Source of the DNA: Gordionus sp. m RMFG-2023
Lineage: Eukaryota > Nematomorpha > Gordioida > Chordodea > Parachordodidae
Direction of reading: 5' to 3'
DNA length: 64,000 nt
Assembly (NCBI RefSeq): GCF_954871325.1
Contig: NC_088775.1
Span: forward strand, 13,431,561 to 13,495,560
Within the stretch, counting starts at the first letter, position 1. Each line of letters begins with the position of its first letter. A program made the translations under genes and the position numbers. Below the pieces are notes generated by a model, which saw only the letters and a list, made by a program, of their open reading frames with translations, made no database searches and had not been told where the DNA came from. Shown one piece after another: positions 11,748 through 24,860 of this stretch.

Positions 11748-13568
11748 GCTAGATGATTTATTTTAATTATACAAAAATTAACAATGAATTCTTTCTAATA
11801 TGAGGTCCATCAATTAAATCAGACTTATTTTTTATGTCTAATCTTTCTAATCTGAATATTTTATTTTCAAATATCTAAATGAAATTTAAAAGCAATCGTG
11901 TCTTAAGTTTTTATAGGTACAGCTCAAAAAAGAAATGTTTTGTGCAAATCTAGCAATCCCAAACTAAAATAGTAAAATTAAGAAGTCTGGCCCCACATGA
12001 AAAAATGTTTGTCAAATCCAGTCCTATATTTATCAGACTTGGCAGACCTGTTGTTTACATTTGATTATGGTTTATATTTTTGAAAGCTAAACACCACTTT
12101 AATTGAATTTATGATCCTTTATATTTTATAAATTGGAAGGTTTTACAGATATAGCTATTAAAGGTTGGTGCCTATGGAAATCTTTGAAGAAAAATTTCAG
12201 CCAGACTTGTAATTATTTTTACCAAGTCCATAAAATAATTTTGTATAAATTGTCTATCCCTTTGTAAAAGACAGCCTATTTTAAGCTTTAAAAAAAATTG
12301 TAAAATCCCAGCTCAGCAAGGTTTTAAAAAATTTTTTAGAAGTTGTCTGATCCTGCTCAAAAGTCTCCAGCCAGTCTTTGAGCCATGATGATATAACTAC
12401 CCCAGAGATTAAATAAATTATTATTACCAAATAATTTGTAAATATTTTGCATGATATTGTTGAGTAATCTTATAGGCCATATATTTCTTCTTTTCCTGTA
12501 GTTTTATATTATTTTAAAGAATGAAATTTATTTTGACTAGGATATTGATATTTGCATGATTTTTTTCAAGAAAAATATTAAATATTTCTCAGTTATATTA
12601 AATGGCATACATAGAAAAAAATATTTATTTCAGTGTTTTGATATGTTTTTTATTGTTGTTGGGGAAAATGTAAAAGAACTAAAATTAATAAAGAAGGAAA
12701 TCATGTTAGGTACAGGGGATATAAAATCTTCCATGGAAATGTTATTATCCATCTCCTCTTAGGGATGTATTTGAGGGGGGGGGGGAAACCCTGGCCTTGA
12801 CATGAATCCCTTTTTTTCTTTATATAGAAATTTAATTTTTATAAAGTCAAAAACTTATCTTTTTCATATTTTTTATATCTAGCCAACACCTAGCATATAT
12901 GATAGAGAAGCAATTTTTTTTAACTAAGATTTTGATTTCTCATTTTAACAATATTTATGGTCCTTATAAAATATTTTCAGGATAATAAACGCAAAAAAAT
13001 ATTTTTTTGAAAAGCTAACCAAAACGGTAATGGTTGGAAAAGAAAATGAATCGACATTTTTGGCATATTTAAATTTTTTTCTTTATTTCAGTGGCTTACA
13101 CAGAGACGGGTGGGGGTCTCGATCTATTAAAATATTCTATAAAATAGTTATCATTAACCCTAGACCTGTGGGCCGACGAAATTATCAGCAGCTAGTGTGT
13201 TTCAATAAGCTAATCGGCTGCCAACGTTGCGCCAATATTTAATCGCAGTAAACATACAGGGTAAATCGGTCCACCGTTATAAATTTTAATAACATTTTTT
13301 TAATTACTAATAATTTTTCAAAATATACACTACATTAAATATATCTATGGATATTTTTTGAGAAAACTCATCAATTCAAAATCGATTTTGTAAATTATAT
13401 ATAACAATAAGTTTATTTAAATTCTCCGGATATAATAATGATCTCCTTGTATACAACATCAACCGAGTGGTTGACAAATCTTTCAATCAATACGCTAATT
13501 GCTGGAACACAAGATTTTTTTTAGCTAGCGTGGAAAGACTAGGAAGTTCGATCCTCTTTTCTTTTCAG
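11748..13568. other. Intergenic stretch with motif arrays and element ends
   Basis: At 11960-12370 motifs such as GTCTGGCCCC, CAGACTTGGCAGACC, CAGCCAGACTTG and CCAGCCAGTC alternate with T-runs, like 9600-9790. A G-run at 12770-12784 and CAGTGGCTTACACAGAGACG at 13089 resemble the CAGTGGCATAGCC end of the hAT at 38761. No gene is recognised. Confidence 0.4.
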
Positions 13569-13724
13569 AAATTTAAAATATCCATATACTGTGTCACTGG
13601 TTTAAACATTTTCATGTGTGCTGTTGTAGTTATCATCATTGGAATGGCCAATTTGAAATGGGTATCAGTGCTTAAGCAATTTTTGGTCTGCCTTAAACTC
13701 GATTTCAATCCTGTAGTTTCGTAG
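13569..13724 (+). other. Possible exon with a membrane segment
   Basis: A good acceptor (CTTTTCTTTTCAG) precedes an open stretch KFKISIYCVTGLNIFMCAVV that continues VIIIGMANLKWV and stops at 13724. It contains one strong transmembrane segment and is less AT-rich than its surroundings. No partner exon was found and the family is not recognised (a tetraspanin-like first helix is one guess). An overlapping pol III B-box-like GTTCGATCC at 13548 may be chance. Confidence 0.22.
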
Positions 13725-13892
13725 TAGTAATAATTTTTCTTATTCCATTAAGATTTTCGATAAAAGGCATTTATACTATTAACTGTAACCAGAATATGTA
13801 AACCATGACCCAAGCATAAGCGGTTTTTATATTGTAAAATAATAACTTTTGGAATTTTTGATTGATTGAATTTTAAAATGATGTCAAATTAT

Positions 13893-15259
13893 CAGAGTTG
13901 TTAAACGCTACTTTTAAACGTAGCGCGCTACCGCTATCTCTATTTGTCAAAAAACGTAACGGGCTATTAGCTACTATTTTTTAAAAGAGCTACTTTTCTA
14001 AGCTACTTTTTATAAAAAAAATTAGAAACAAATTTGTTTTATTTTTTGCTTATAATGCTATTATATAGTAAATATATAAAACATTTATAAATTAAAAAAT
14101 AGTTAGTTATGATTATAAAAATTTATGTAAGAAAATAAATATTTATGGTAATTTGTTGCGTTTTAATAGTAAAATCATTTCAATATTATCATCCCCAATT
14201 CTAGAGCGACGATCAGAAAGTATAATTATAAAATTAACAATAACTTTATCAGCCAATTTCTGATAAATAATATTGACATTTGTAGTATTAATTAATTTGG
14301 TTTGAATTGAATTAGTCTTTTTGGATGTAGTGTCGCCTATACCAAAATTATTTAGATGTTTCTCCATTTTTTAAAAAATATTGGCCTGAACAGTCTTATC
14401 TTATAAAATAAATACTATTAGAATGTAAATATGACAATTTACCTTTAGGGGTTTCTTAAGGTTATAGCTACTGGATTGATTTGAGGAAATATTTTTTTAT
14501 ATTTTAAACAAATAAATTTAAAACCAGTTTTGGTTTTTATATTTGGCCTTTCGAAATTCATCACATTTATGATAACGATAAATAAAGTTAGGTCCCCCTT
14601 TGCCTTTAAAATCTATTATGTATATAAGCATCTTATGGGTGTGGGCTGTGCTTATTTTGTCCTTTCCACATCAGCCCATATACGTTTAAGTAATAGTCCT
14701 TGGACTATTACGCGTACAAGTACGTGCGGCTTGCCCAACGTGTGAAGGGCTCCTCATTTTTATCCCCTTTTAATTTGTCCAGTTAGATGGATATTGAGGA
14801 AAACCTAACGTAGCTCTGTTATATTCACAACTAGAGGGCGTAAACGTTCTATATCACGTATCACGTATTTTTAAAAAAATTTCAAATCTAGAGAATAGGA
14901 AATTTGTATTATAGCTATTAAGAACATTTTCTTCCCTGGTATCTTCCATTTCATTAATATCATTGTCTGAATCACTTTCAACGATTTGGATATCCATAGG
15001 GGATGATATTTTAAATTATTAACACGTGATTTAGGTTTATAACACAAATGAAAATATAAATTACAAATTGAAAATATATTTCAATTTCAAAATTAAATAA
15101 TAAATCATAAAAATTATAATTAATTATGATATTATTTTTAAATTTTCATGTTTATACTTACCTTCATTATATTTTTTTAAAGTAGCTAAGTAATAATTTC
15201 AAAAAAAGTAGCCGCTATTGCTATAGTTACCAAAGAAGATAACGCGTTTAACAACTCTG
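13893..15259 (-). mobile_element. hAT transposon, internally deleted, with intact ends and TSD
   Basis: The ends are CAGAGTTGTTAAACGC (13893) and GCGTTTAACAACTCTG (15259), flanked by the perfect 8-base target duplication CAAATTAT (13885-13892 and 15260-15267). Subterminal blocks carry repeated GTAGC/GCTAC motifs. Minus-strand remnants include an acidic start, MDIQIVESDSDNDINE (from 14997), and a 74-residue frame at 14367-14143 starting MEKHLNNFGIGDTTSKK. The 1367-base size and lack of a catalytic core make it nonautonomous. A 20-base near-palindrome, TAATAGTCCTTGGACTATTA, sits at 14692. Confidence 0.85.
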
Positions 15260-15519
15260 CAAATTATTATGATGTTAAAATATATATAGCATAAGAATTC
15301 GTTACAATCTTGATTGATATAAAAAAATTTACAATAGTGATGTTAACCAATTATAATAAATATGTATAAATAATGGAAATAATTGTATAAAATTTCGCGC
15401 CGGCCATACACAACTGATATGAAAATCGGAGGTGCGTCGATGTGATTTTCATAAACGACGCCTGCGTTATTCCCGTGTTAAAAATAACAAGGTGGGATTG
15501 AACCCTGTTATTTATATTT

Positions 15520-15660
15520 AGTGATATTGACATTTATTACTGACATGTTAAGATTTAATATTATTTTTTTAAAGTGATATAGACATTTATAACTAACGTG
15601 CATAGATTAAATATTATATTTTTAGTGATATTGAAATTCATAACTGACAATATAATATTT
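15520..15660. repeat. Tandem repeat, about 52-base unit x2.7
   Basis: Units start with AGTGATATTGACATTTAT at 15520, AGTGATATAGACATTTAT at 15573 and AGTGATATTGAAATTCAT at 15624. They are diverged, so the array is not recent. Confidence 0.7.
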
Positions 15661-18600
15661 ATGCAAACTTTGTATAAATTTAATATTTCTTAGTTGCGTA
15701 AGATTATAGAAAAATTAGAGGTATATTATAATAGAAATTTAAAAGAAACCAGATAGTATACAATTCGTAAAAATAATTATTGACCGAAATATTTAGTATG
15801 ATATGCTATTAATAAATAAAATATAATTGTATTATTTTTTATATAAATTAAAATTTGGCGTAAGGAGTTGATTATTTTTTTTGTTTGAAAATCGAAAAAT
15901 AAAATGAAATATTAAAAAAACAGTGTTGTATATAATTCTGTCCAGTGCTAATTCTAATTAAAATTCTGTCCAGTGAGTCTAATTCTAATTAAGTAAGTAT
16001 AAGTATCTTAGTCATTATCAAGGAAGTAGATAAAAGTGGTGCCGTTCTCTTCTGGAAATGAAACCTGGGTTAATTCGGAATTAAGATAAAATTTTGTTCT
16101 GTTAAAATTTAATATATTGTTTAACTAGTAATTTTGTAATAATTACATTAGCTTACTTTTTATCATTTAAAATTATTAATTAGTTTTATATAAAAAAATA
16201 AAGTTTAATTTGGAATTTAAAAAATTTTGATAGAAAATAAAATTTTTAAATGCATAGAAAATATATAAAAACGTATAATTATTTTGAAATTAAAAATGTT
16301 TCTCAATTAGGTATTTACTTTGTGGCAGTAATTTTAGTATTATGGGATATAATTTATTTTTGGTATAAAAAAAGAATTGGAAATAAAGATGCAAATAAAA
16401 TAAGAATGTTAAAACAAAGGAAAATAGAAAAAAATTAAAAATTTGGTAAATTTAAAAAAGAAATGGAAAAATTATTTAATGAAATGTGTAAAAGAGAAAA
16501 TAAAGAAAAAGAGAATGCTTAGAAAAGTTGTAGAAATGGAAGGGGAAATTAGGAATTCAAAGATGTAACGTAAATAATTATAAAAATCTAGGGGAATGTT
16601 TTGCATGTGAGAAATATTGCCACATAAGCAGAGATTGAAAAGAAAAAATAAATCATAGAGTGTCATTGAATGGAGCGTGTTATACCTGTGGAAAATTTGG
16701 CTACATAGCAGGATTGTAATGAAAGGAACCAAAGAATATTATCGAGAGTATGTAAAAGATGTAGAAATAAAGAATACAATGCAGAAGAATGCTATGTTCT
16801 GGTATATAAGATGTTAGATGAGAAGTGTGGAAATTTTGGACATACCCAAGACAAATGTTTTAAAATTGAACAAATAGATTCCAAACCATTTCCAGCTGTG
16901 GAATATGTAAAAATTGAGAGGAAAAGTACATATGAAAGAAATAATGTTGGGAGTGTCACATAATTAACAAAAAATTGGGAATTTTGCTATGGATTGTCCA
17001 GTGGAATGACTGTATGATAGAAAAGGGGATATATTGGGGAATTTCGCTTCGGAAGATTCTCAGGAGAAAATAAATAATATAATAAATAAGTGTGACAAGG
17101 AAAGAGAAATTTAATACAAAAAGTTAGTGAAAACTGTGTAAAATAAATAAATATGAGAAGTGGTTTGAGGGATGATGTAATTGTGGAAAATATTAAAATA
17201 AATCTGGAATGGGATAAAAAGTCGGGGTTGTTAAAAAATAATTTTAAAGGAAGTGAGGTGAAAGATAATTTAAAGGAAATCGAGATTGTAAGTGATATGA
17301 TTACAAAATTGTTGGTAGAAAATGATATGAATTTTGATTTTGTCCAGTGGTAAAGATGACCGTCGGAAATAAGAAATAGTGACGTTATTAGATACGGGAG
17401 CGACTATCTCGGTTATGATTTATGAGTTGGTAAGTGTAGCCAAATATAGGTATAATAAAAGATGATATAAGGTGAAACCGTTTGATGGATCTGATATGAT
17501 AGTTTTAGGGAGAGTCAACTTACCAGTGGTGATGGATAATATTATTCAATTTTACTTTATGGGTTGTAGCGAAGGAGGCGGAATCGGTAATGGGGTAGAA
17601 TTGAATAGTGCCGCCTAATAATTTATGTATAGGAATATTAGGTTGTAGCGAAGGAGGCGGAATCGGTAATGGGGTAGAATTGAATAGTGAAGATTGGACC
17701 GCCTAATAATTTATGTATGGGAATATTAAATTTGAGAGTGGAAATATAATGCCAGAAGAAAGTAAAGAAATCTATAATCAAGAAGAAATTAATACGGGAA
17801 ATGTAAAGTGGCATCAGGAGGAATGGCATAAATAATACAAATTGGGGAAAAGTAGTTGATGAGAGAAATGAGAGCGGGGAAGGCAATTTTATGGTGGAAA
17901 TATGGAAGTGGAAAAGATGTATATTAAAGAAATAGCTAATTAGGAAATGGGCAATAGTTGGAGGTTGAGAAAATATTTGGAGGAGAAAATAATGCTACAA
18001 GAAAATATTTAGGTAATAATCAATCGTAAGAAATAAAATTTGAAAGAGATAAATGGCCGGTGTTAGAAATTATACGAGCAAAATTAGTAAAAAAAAATTG
18101 AGGACAATGTAGTGGTGGGTGAAATTGATATAAATCAGACAGAGTTGCAAAAATCAGTGATGGATTTAAAAAATAAATGTGAAGAAATTTGTGATAAAAA
18201 GAAGGATAATAGTGAGGTTACAATACATCGAGATCCAAGAAGGATTAAAAGTGCAATGGGACTAAATTGTATAAAAAATAACGGGAAAGGTATAGGAAAT
18301 AAAGGGAAAAATTTGGGAATATATATGAGAATATAATAATTATCTGAGTTATGAAGAATAAGTTGAAATAAAAATAAAAAAAATTAAAAATTAGAAATTG
18401 TGAAAAGTAACGGAAAATTGAAGAGGAAAGGTTCAATAAACTAAAGTATTTCGGGATAAAATTTGGTTCATTTTGAAATTTCAGATTATATCATGATAAT
18501 TTATATAGTAAGTTAAGGAGTAGAGAATATATATAGTAGAATAGGGGATGTATTTGATGTTAAATAAAATCAAAAGAATAAATTAAATAAGATATAAGGG

Positions 18601-19404
18601 TAGTAGCAATTGCATTAAAGCTCAAAGGTTGTTGGTAGTGTATGTGTTTCATCGTAATAATGTGCTGGTGGAAAGCTAAAGGATTTAAATATATTTATAT
18701 AAAAGTTGCAAATTTATTAAGTTTAAAAGTTGTAAAAGAAGTAAAGAGGTTAAGGAATATATAGGTGTAAAAGCAATTAATTGTAGGAATCGGTAAAACC
18801 AGAAATAATAAAGATTTAAAAATAAAAACGAGTATTTAGTAAAAGTTTATAAAAAAGGGGGGTTAAATGTTAAAATTTTAGGCTTCAAGGAAAATTGAAA
18901 GTAATTAATTATAGAAAGTTGGGTAGGGGGTCTAGTAGAATTCGTTTTTAAAGGAAAAAATTAAAGATATAATAAAAGTTATAAAATAAGGAAGGAGGTA
19001 AAGAAATGTATTTTGAGTAAAAATAATTAATTGGGGAAACTGATAAAACGAGAAAAAAATTTTGTATTAAAGAGAAAAGTAAAAGTAATTAATCAAGAGA
19101 ATTAGTAAAACGAGGAAAAAAAATATTTATAGTAGAAAAAGAGAGTCAAAAACTATAAATTTAAGGAATATTAAAGGAAATTGTTTTATGAGAAGGCAAC
19201 TGGAAGGTGTTGATTAAATTGTGTGCGATTAGAAAATAATAAATAAAAGTATGTGTTCGAATAATAAAAATAATGTATGTTGTGATATATAAAATTATTT
19301 TGTTAGAAAATTAAATAAAATTAAAAGCAAAATTTGTTTTAAAAAAAAATCTAATTTTTTTTAACAATAAAAACTTTTTACATTAAATCCGGATCCAATA
19401 TGAT

Positions 19405-19857
19405 TTAAATTAATACCCTAAGTATGCAAACTCTCTGGCAGATAAATGGCATGACTGCTGGATTCATCAGCAAGATGTGGCTAATACCAAATAAGCTGAG
19501 TATATCTAATCAAGCCATCATTCAGAGGTACATCGCACAGAGGACTGAACATCATGTTGTATATGTGGAAGACTGGGCTACAAGGGAATGTCCAAACATA
19601 ATGATTCAATCTCGGATGGCCAATGGGCATCACCGATGGCAGCAGAATGGACCTCCCCGAAGATGACGGTTTCTCATCCGCTATCAAGAGGAACAGTTAT
19701 GATGGTAACAGGAGGCAATGTAGTGCAGCAACAGGAACAGCAAGTGACCAATTCAAGAATAGGACAGAGGAGACAGGAAGTGATATGTCTGGTGCAAAAT
19801 GACATTTGCGACGTTATACGCAGGGAAGATATTGTCATGGATGAGAGTTCAAAATAA
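19405..19857 (+). other. GC-richer retroelement-like patch
   Basis: This 450-base stretch is clearly richer in G and C than its surroundings. A CCICGRLGYKG motif resembles a Gag zinc knuckle, and an 89-residue frame at 19588-19857 is rich in Gln, Arg and Asp. It probably belongs to the surrounding LTR fossil or to a second, foreign retroelement fragment. It is broken. Confidence 0.3.
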
Positions 19858-22149
19858 AATGGAGGAATTGATTACAAATGAACTCATGTATGTTATAGTT
19901 AGTATACAATTTTTTTATTTAGCTTAGCAGATTATATATATATATATACAGGCTTGTTAATCGATCCTTTTCAAAAGATCGAATCCCGATTATGATCTTT
20001 TCAAAAAAAGTGGATCCAAATACAGGATCGACCTTTTTTTAAAAAGGGCGCGATCCTTTTCTTATTTAAATTTCTGATCTATGCAAAATTAACTAATATA
20101 AATATAAATTAAATATGGTATAAATTTATTGTAATTGAATAATATAATTTATTTATTTATTACTAAAATTAGCCTTTAATAATAAAATATTTTCTAAGTT
20201 ATTATTATTTAAACATCCACGTCTATCAATAAGCACATGTTTATCTTTACACAAGCGCTCCACAGGAATAAATATTTTTTTAAAATTAACATTAGTATTA
20301 AAAATATATTGAATCATCATTTAAATAAAAAAATATATTAATTGTGAAGAATTTTTCCCAAAAAATTATCTATTTCATCTTTGCATTCATTTGATCCAAT
20401 ATTTTGAAGCATCTGCATGTGATTTATCCTGCATATTTTCCAAATGGGCAATTAATTTTTCTTTTACCAACAGATTTTGTGGCAGATTAATATAAGGCCA
20501 ATTTAACTTAAATTTTGGGTGAATTATTGCTGCCAATATGTTACTGTCATCATACAATGAATGAAATAATTAATTTATTATTAAATAAGTGTTCGTTCAT
20601 ATAAATCCGGCGTCTGAAAACTTAGCCCTTATTAACACATCAATAGATATTATATTAATTTTGTCAGAAATAAATAATAAAAACTGTATTTTTATAAGAA
20701 TTAATTACTTCTAAATGCCTTTTGAGGTTTGAACTACTAATCTTTGAAGAAGATATTTTGTTCTTACATAAAGAGAATTTTTCACTGATCATTGTTGTTA
20801 ATATGGTGTAAAAGATTTTATTATATTTTTACATTAATCTAAAAAAGAACTAACTATTAACCTAATAAATTCTATATATTATAATAATCCTCAAAAAACT
20901 TCAATCAAATTTAGCCAGTAATGTTCTTTTAAAATATATTTGTCCTATAAAAATGATTATAGCGTAATCGGTCCAATAGTAATCACCTAACAAACTAAAC
21001 ATTCATAAACTTACCATTTCATTCACTTCACATATCAAAGCAATAATATCCAGATGGCACTTTCAGAAATAGTAGTTTATATCAAAGTAAATTTTTAATA
21101 TTAATAAATAATTTTTAAATATTTTAGAGTTAAAAAATCAAAATTTTTTTTATAAAATATCAGTCCAGAAGAACAACAATGTGCATTGAATGCACTGAAT
21201 ACATGCCTAATATTATACATATTCCTGAATATTTCGGGATCAGTAGAACTTTAAACGCATCAAGTACCAATTCAATAGAAATAAGAGATTTATCTAACTA
21301 TTTTAATTCTTTAATTTATGTATAATTTAGAATTTTATACCATTATATTGGGATTTCAAAAAGATAAAAGAGATGCAAATATTTACTTATCCATAATAAT
21401 TACCTAATTGAAAAATTTATAGTTTTATAAAATTCAAATATTTAATAGATTATGAAATGGATCCTTGCGGGCTTTTAATAATGGAAGGCACAAAACACAC
21501 CTTGGTAACACAAAACTCTCATCTAGCAGGAATAAATTTTTAGATTATAAAATACAAATGAATAACACATAAATAAAATTACTAAATATATACATAATTA
21601 ACATATTTTATAAAAATAATGGAAAATATTAGAATAACCCCAAATAAATATAAATTTTTAAATATCACCTCATAAAATAGGAAATTTTTTTATATTTTCT
21701 CATAACTTCATATTTGTAGAATGTATGTTATTCATAACCTATAACATTTTTGATTAATTGTATAACCTTTTTGTTTTACTTATATATAATTTTACTATGA
21801 TTGAAGTTAATTTCCTATTATTTGTTAACTAAGAAATATCTTTTTATTTTTTCTATTGTAATTTAATAAATGTTTTAAATTTAATTTTATATTTTGTAAC
21901 TAAGTAATAAATCATGAAGGGTGGTGGTTTGTTTAAAATTTAAATTAAGATAAACATATTTTCAGCATGGTACTTTAATATGTATTCATAAATTTCATAT
22001 AAATACCAGGAGCTAACCAGTAAAATGATAGGTAAATCAGATATTTACCCTTCATTTGATAATAATTTTGAAAAATTTTTCATTTTAAATAGCAAAAAAA
22101 TATGTACATACTAGACAGATTTAATTCTTATAAAACCCTTATATCAGAC

Positions 22150-23030
22150 CTATTTTTCTGGATCCAAGGAAAAAATAAATTATTTTAGGTTTTTCTGGAC
22201 TTGGGATTTTTCACCATTATTATAGACTTGGACATAGCTTGAGAATTTTTCATAATTATTTTAGTCTTAGATTCCTGTAAATTTTTTAATTTTAAATATG
22301 GGCTAGAAATTGGAAAATTTCTTTTAAGACATGGCAAGGCCTGACTAAAAACCAAGGCCCATACAACTTTCATATTCTGATTGTATTTTTAAATGCATTG
22401 TGACTTTTTATATATATTTTATTTCAGTTCTCAACTATCAAAATTATTAAGGCAAGTTTGAGAAAATTTTTCCAAGTGCGAGGACCTAGCTTGGGAATTT
22501 TTTTAATATAAGGCATATGTGTAATATTTAACACAATATTTTTATATATCTCAGGTAAAAGCTAATTTAAATATATTTTTATTAAAAAAAATAGTATTCA
22601 CTCTTAGTCTTAATGGGTTGGCCTTGGTCGGGTAATCTGGGTTAAAATAGTTATGGTTTTTAGAGATTTAGAAATTTTTTTTATAAAATTATTATGGGTT
22701 GGGCTGGGCTTGGAAAATATTTTTATATTGGGCTGGGCTTGGGGAAAATTTTTCAAAATTATTGTGAGCTTGGATGCTGATAATATTTTTATTAATAATT
22801 ATGGGTCAGATATTGGCCTGAAACAATTTTTTTGCAGTCCTTGGCTCAGCCTGATCAAAAAACCAAGGCCCAGGTAAATCTGATTTTGATTGTATTTTTA
22901 AATTCATTATGATTATTTAGATATTTTATTTTAGTTCTCAACTACCAAAATTATTATGATCTTTCATTGGGCTTGGAAGAATTTTTCAAAATTATTATGG
23001 CTTTGTACTTTGCCTGGGAATTTTTTTTAA
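22150..23030. repeat. Diverged direct repeat, about 510 bases apart
   Basis: The block AAAACCAAGGCCCA, then TGATTGTATTTTTAAAT and CAGTTCTCAACTATCAAAA, occurs at about 22350-22445 and again at 22858-22955. Each copy is preceded by GGGCTTGG/GGACTTGG motifs alternating with AATTTTT and TATTATTAT. It may be subterminal DNA of another element inside the hAT. Confidence 0.5.
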
Positions 23031-23235
23031 TATTAAATATTCTGAAACGTTCTATTTCTGCGCGTTATAAGAGGAATATTTTATTTTCGAACATCCTATG
23101 AATATTCAAAATATATTTTAGGATTAAAATTTTTTTCGGCCTGAAAAAGGGAGGGGGTAAAAAGAATAAAAATTGGATATTATTTTAAAATAACAGGTAA
23201 CATCTAGCATAAAAGTAAGAAGAATTATCTCATTC

Positions 23236-23253
23236 CCCGTCATTTTTGACGGG
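23236..23253. repeat. Small perfect hairpin
   Basis: CCCGTCA TTTT TGACGGG is a perfect 7-base stem just before the 23271 element. Function unknown. Confidence 0.5.
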
Positions 23254-23270
23254 CTATCTACTAGTATATA

Positions 23271-23847
23271 CAGCGTCTACATGACAAGATTTTACTGGAT
23301 GCAAACCCCCTTCAAAAACCTTTGCCTACCTCCTTAAAAAATCCCCGCCGCCTTCGGTGGCGGTGTCTCTTTATTATTATTTTCACCTATTTATTTATTG
23401 ATACTCTTTTCAAAGAATTTATAAAGGATAACTTAAATTAATCTATCTCTACTACCAACTATCGATATTTTGTGAATATAAAGAATTTATTTTTTAGATA
23501 ATAAATTCAATTAAAACTTCCATTATTTACAATGAATTAATTATTATGGCATTATGAGCTTGCTGAAATATCTAAACCTTTTAAATTACATTTAAAGGAT
23601 AGTTTATTTGGAAAACAATGTGTATGATTGTTTGCAATATATAGATTTGGTCGATGAATTGTATTATAATAATACTATAATAAAAGTATTAATTTCTACA
23701 GCATTAAATTTTGTCCTATTTCATCTCAAAATTTAATAGATAACTGGCCAAAAATTTTATCCTACCCCCATTAAAGCAGCTTACCCCCTACCCCCTTAAA
23801 AAATAGGATGCGAACTGTTCCTACCCCTCCTGCTCATGTAGACGCTG
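23271..23847. mobile_element. hAT-like nonautonomous element with perfect TSD
   Basis: Inverted ends CAGCGTCTACATGA (23271) and TCATGTAGACGCTG (23847) are flanked by AGTATATA on both sides (23263-23270, 23848-23855). The 577-base interior has no transposase. CCCCGCCGCCTTCGGTGGCG at 23343 is a GC-rich partial palindrome unlike its surroundings. It is young relative to its host hAT, since the ends match exactly. Confidence 0.85.
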
Positions 23848-24574
23848 AGTATATATATATACTTTACAAAAGTAAGTAACAATCAATATAACAATTAGAT
23901 TAATATTATGTTAAGTGAAAGAAATAATACTAGTTCGTAAGGTAAAATTTAAGTTAATATAATTTAAAATAAAATTCAAATATATTAACAATTTTATAGT
24001 TACTTCCATCCATTTTAAATAAAGTAAAATACTTACATAAATTATGAAATGGTAAAAGATTCTCATTCTCACTTATATCTGTTGTCACATCAATAATGTA
24101 TTATTTTCTAAATCTTTAATGGAGGAAATTATTAAAACCTATAATTTATTTATTTATATTATATATAATATAATTAAATAAATAAAACTAGTAGGCTCTA
24201 AATCTCGTTCTAGATAAAAATGGTGGATAGGAAGTTGAGAAAATATAATGTAGATAGATATTTTTTTTAAAAAATATTTTTATTTAATTTTCAAAATTTT
24301 TATTTTATTTATTGCTTTTTAAGTAAAAAATTAATATTAAAAGTATCGGGATCGAAAATTAAAAAAAATGATCTCGATCACGATCCTGTCAGGATCATAA
24401 ACCAGTGAAAATTGACAAATTTAGGATCGAATCCATTATCGGCAATCTTTTGATTTGATTCTTTGTATATATATATTGGTTTTTGAAAATTTTGGTAAAT
24501 TATGTATATAATCTTTTTTATCGCGAAAATTGTAACATGGTACCCGGAATTTTATCTTGAAAAGGGGTACATGT

Positions 24575-24860
24575 TGTATTATTTTTTTTATGTATTATTT
24601 TTTTTATGTATTATTTTTTTTATGTATTATTTTTTTTATGTATTATTTTTTTTATGTATTATTTTTTTTATGTATTATTTTTTTTATGTATTATTTTTTT
24701 TATGTATTATTTTTTTTATGTATTATTTTTTTTATGTATTATTTTTTTTATGTATTATTTTTTTTATGTATTATTTTTTTTTATGTATTATTTTTTTTAT
24801 GTATTATTTTTTTTATATTATCTTTTTTATGTATTATTTTTTTTATGTATTATTTTTTTT
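24575..24860. repeat. Minisatellite, 16-base unit, about 18 copies
   Basis: The unit ATGTATTATTTTTTTT is repeated almost without change; only the last units vary in length. All three plus-strand frames stay open across it only because the unit lacks a stop, so it is not a gene. The flanks (GTATTATTTTTT and TATATAAAA...GGCG) match the left LTR at about 15827-15855, where the unit occurs once. Confidence 0.9.

Larger units (their letters stand above)
19949..24465 (-). mobile_element. hAT transposon inserted in the LTR fossil
   Basis: The left end is CAGGCTTGTTAATCGATCC and the right end is TTTTGATTTGATTCTTTG. Both sides have TATATATA (19941-19948, 24466-24473), an 8-base duplication of limited weight because the site is simple. 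Both termini carry arrays of GGATCGA/GATCCT motifs (19963-20060 and 24345-24440). On the minus strand near 20275-20180, IPVERL, HVLIDRRGCLNNNNL matches the hAT C-terminal dimerisation region. The transposase is otherwise decayed. It contains a smaller element at 23271-23847 and a diverged direct repeat. Confidence 0.62.

Noticed and set aside
13455-13560. tRNA-like sequence (CCGAGTGGTTGACAAATC and GTTCGATCC)
   Set aside because: The arms do not pair into a cloverleaf and the spacing is long; it overlaps a possible exon instead.
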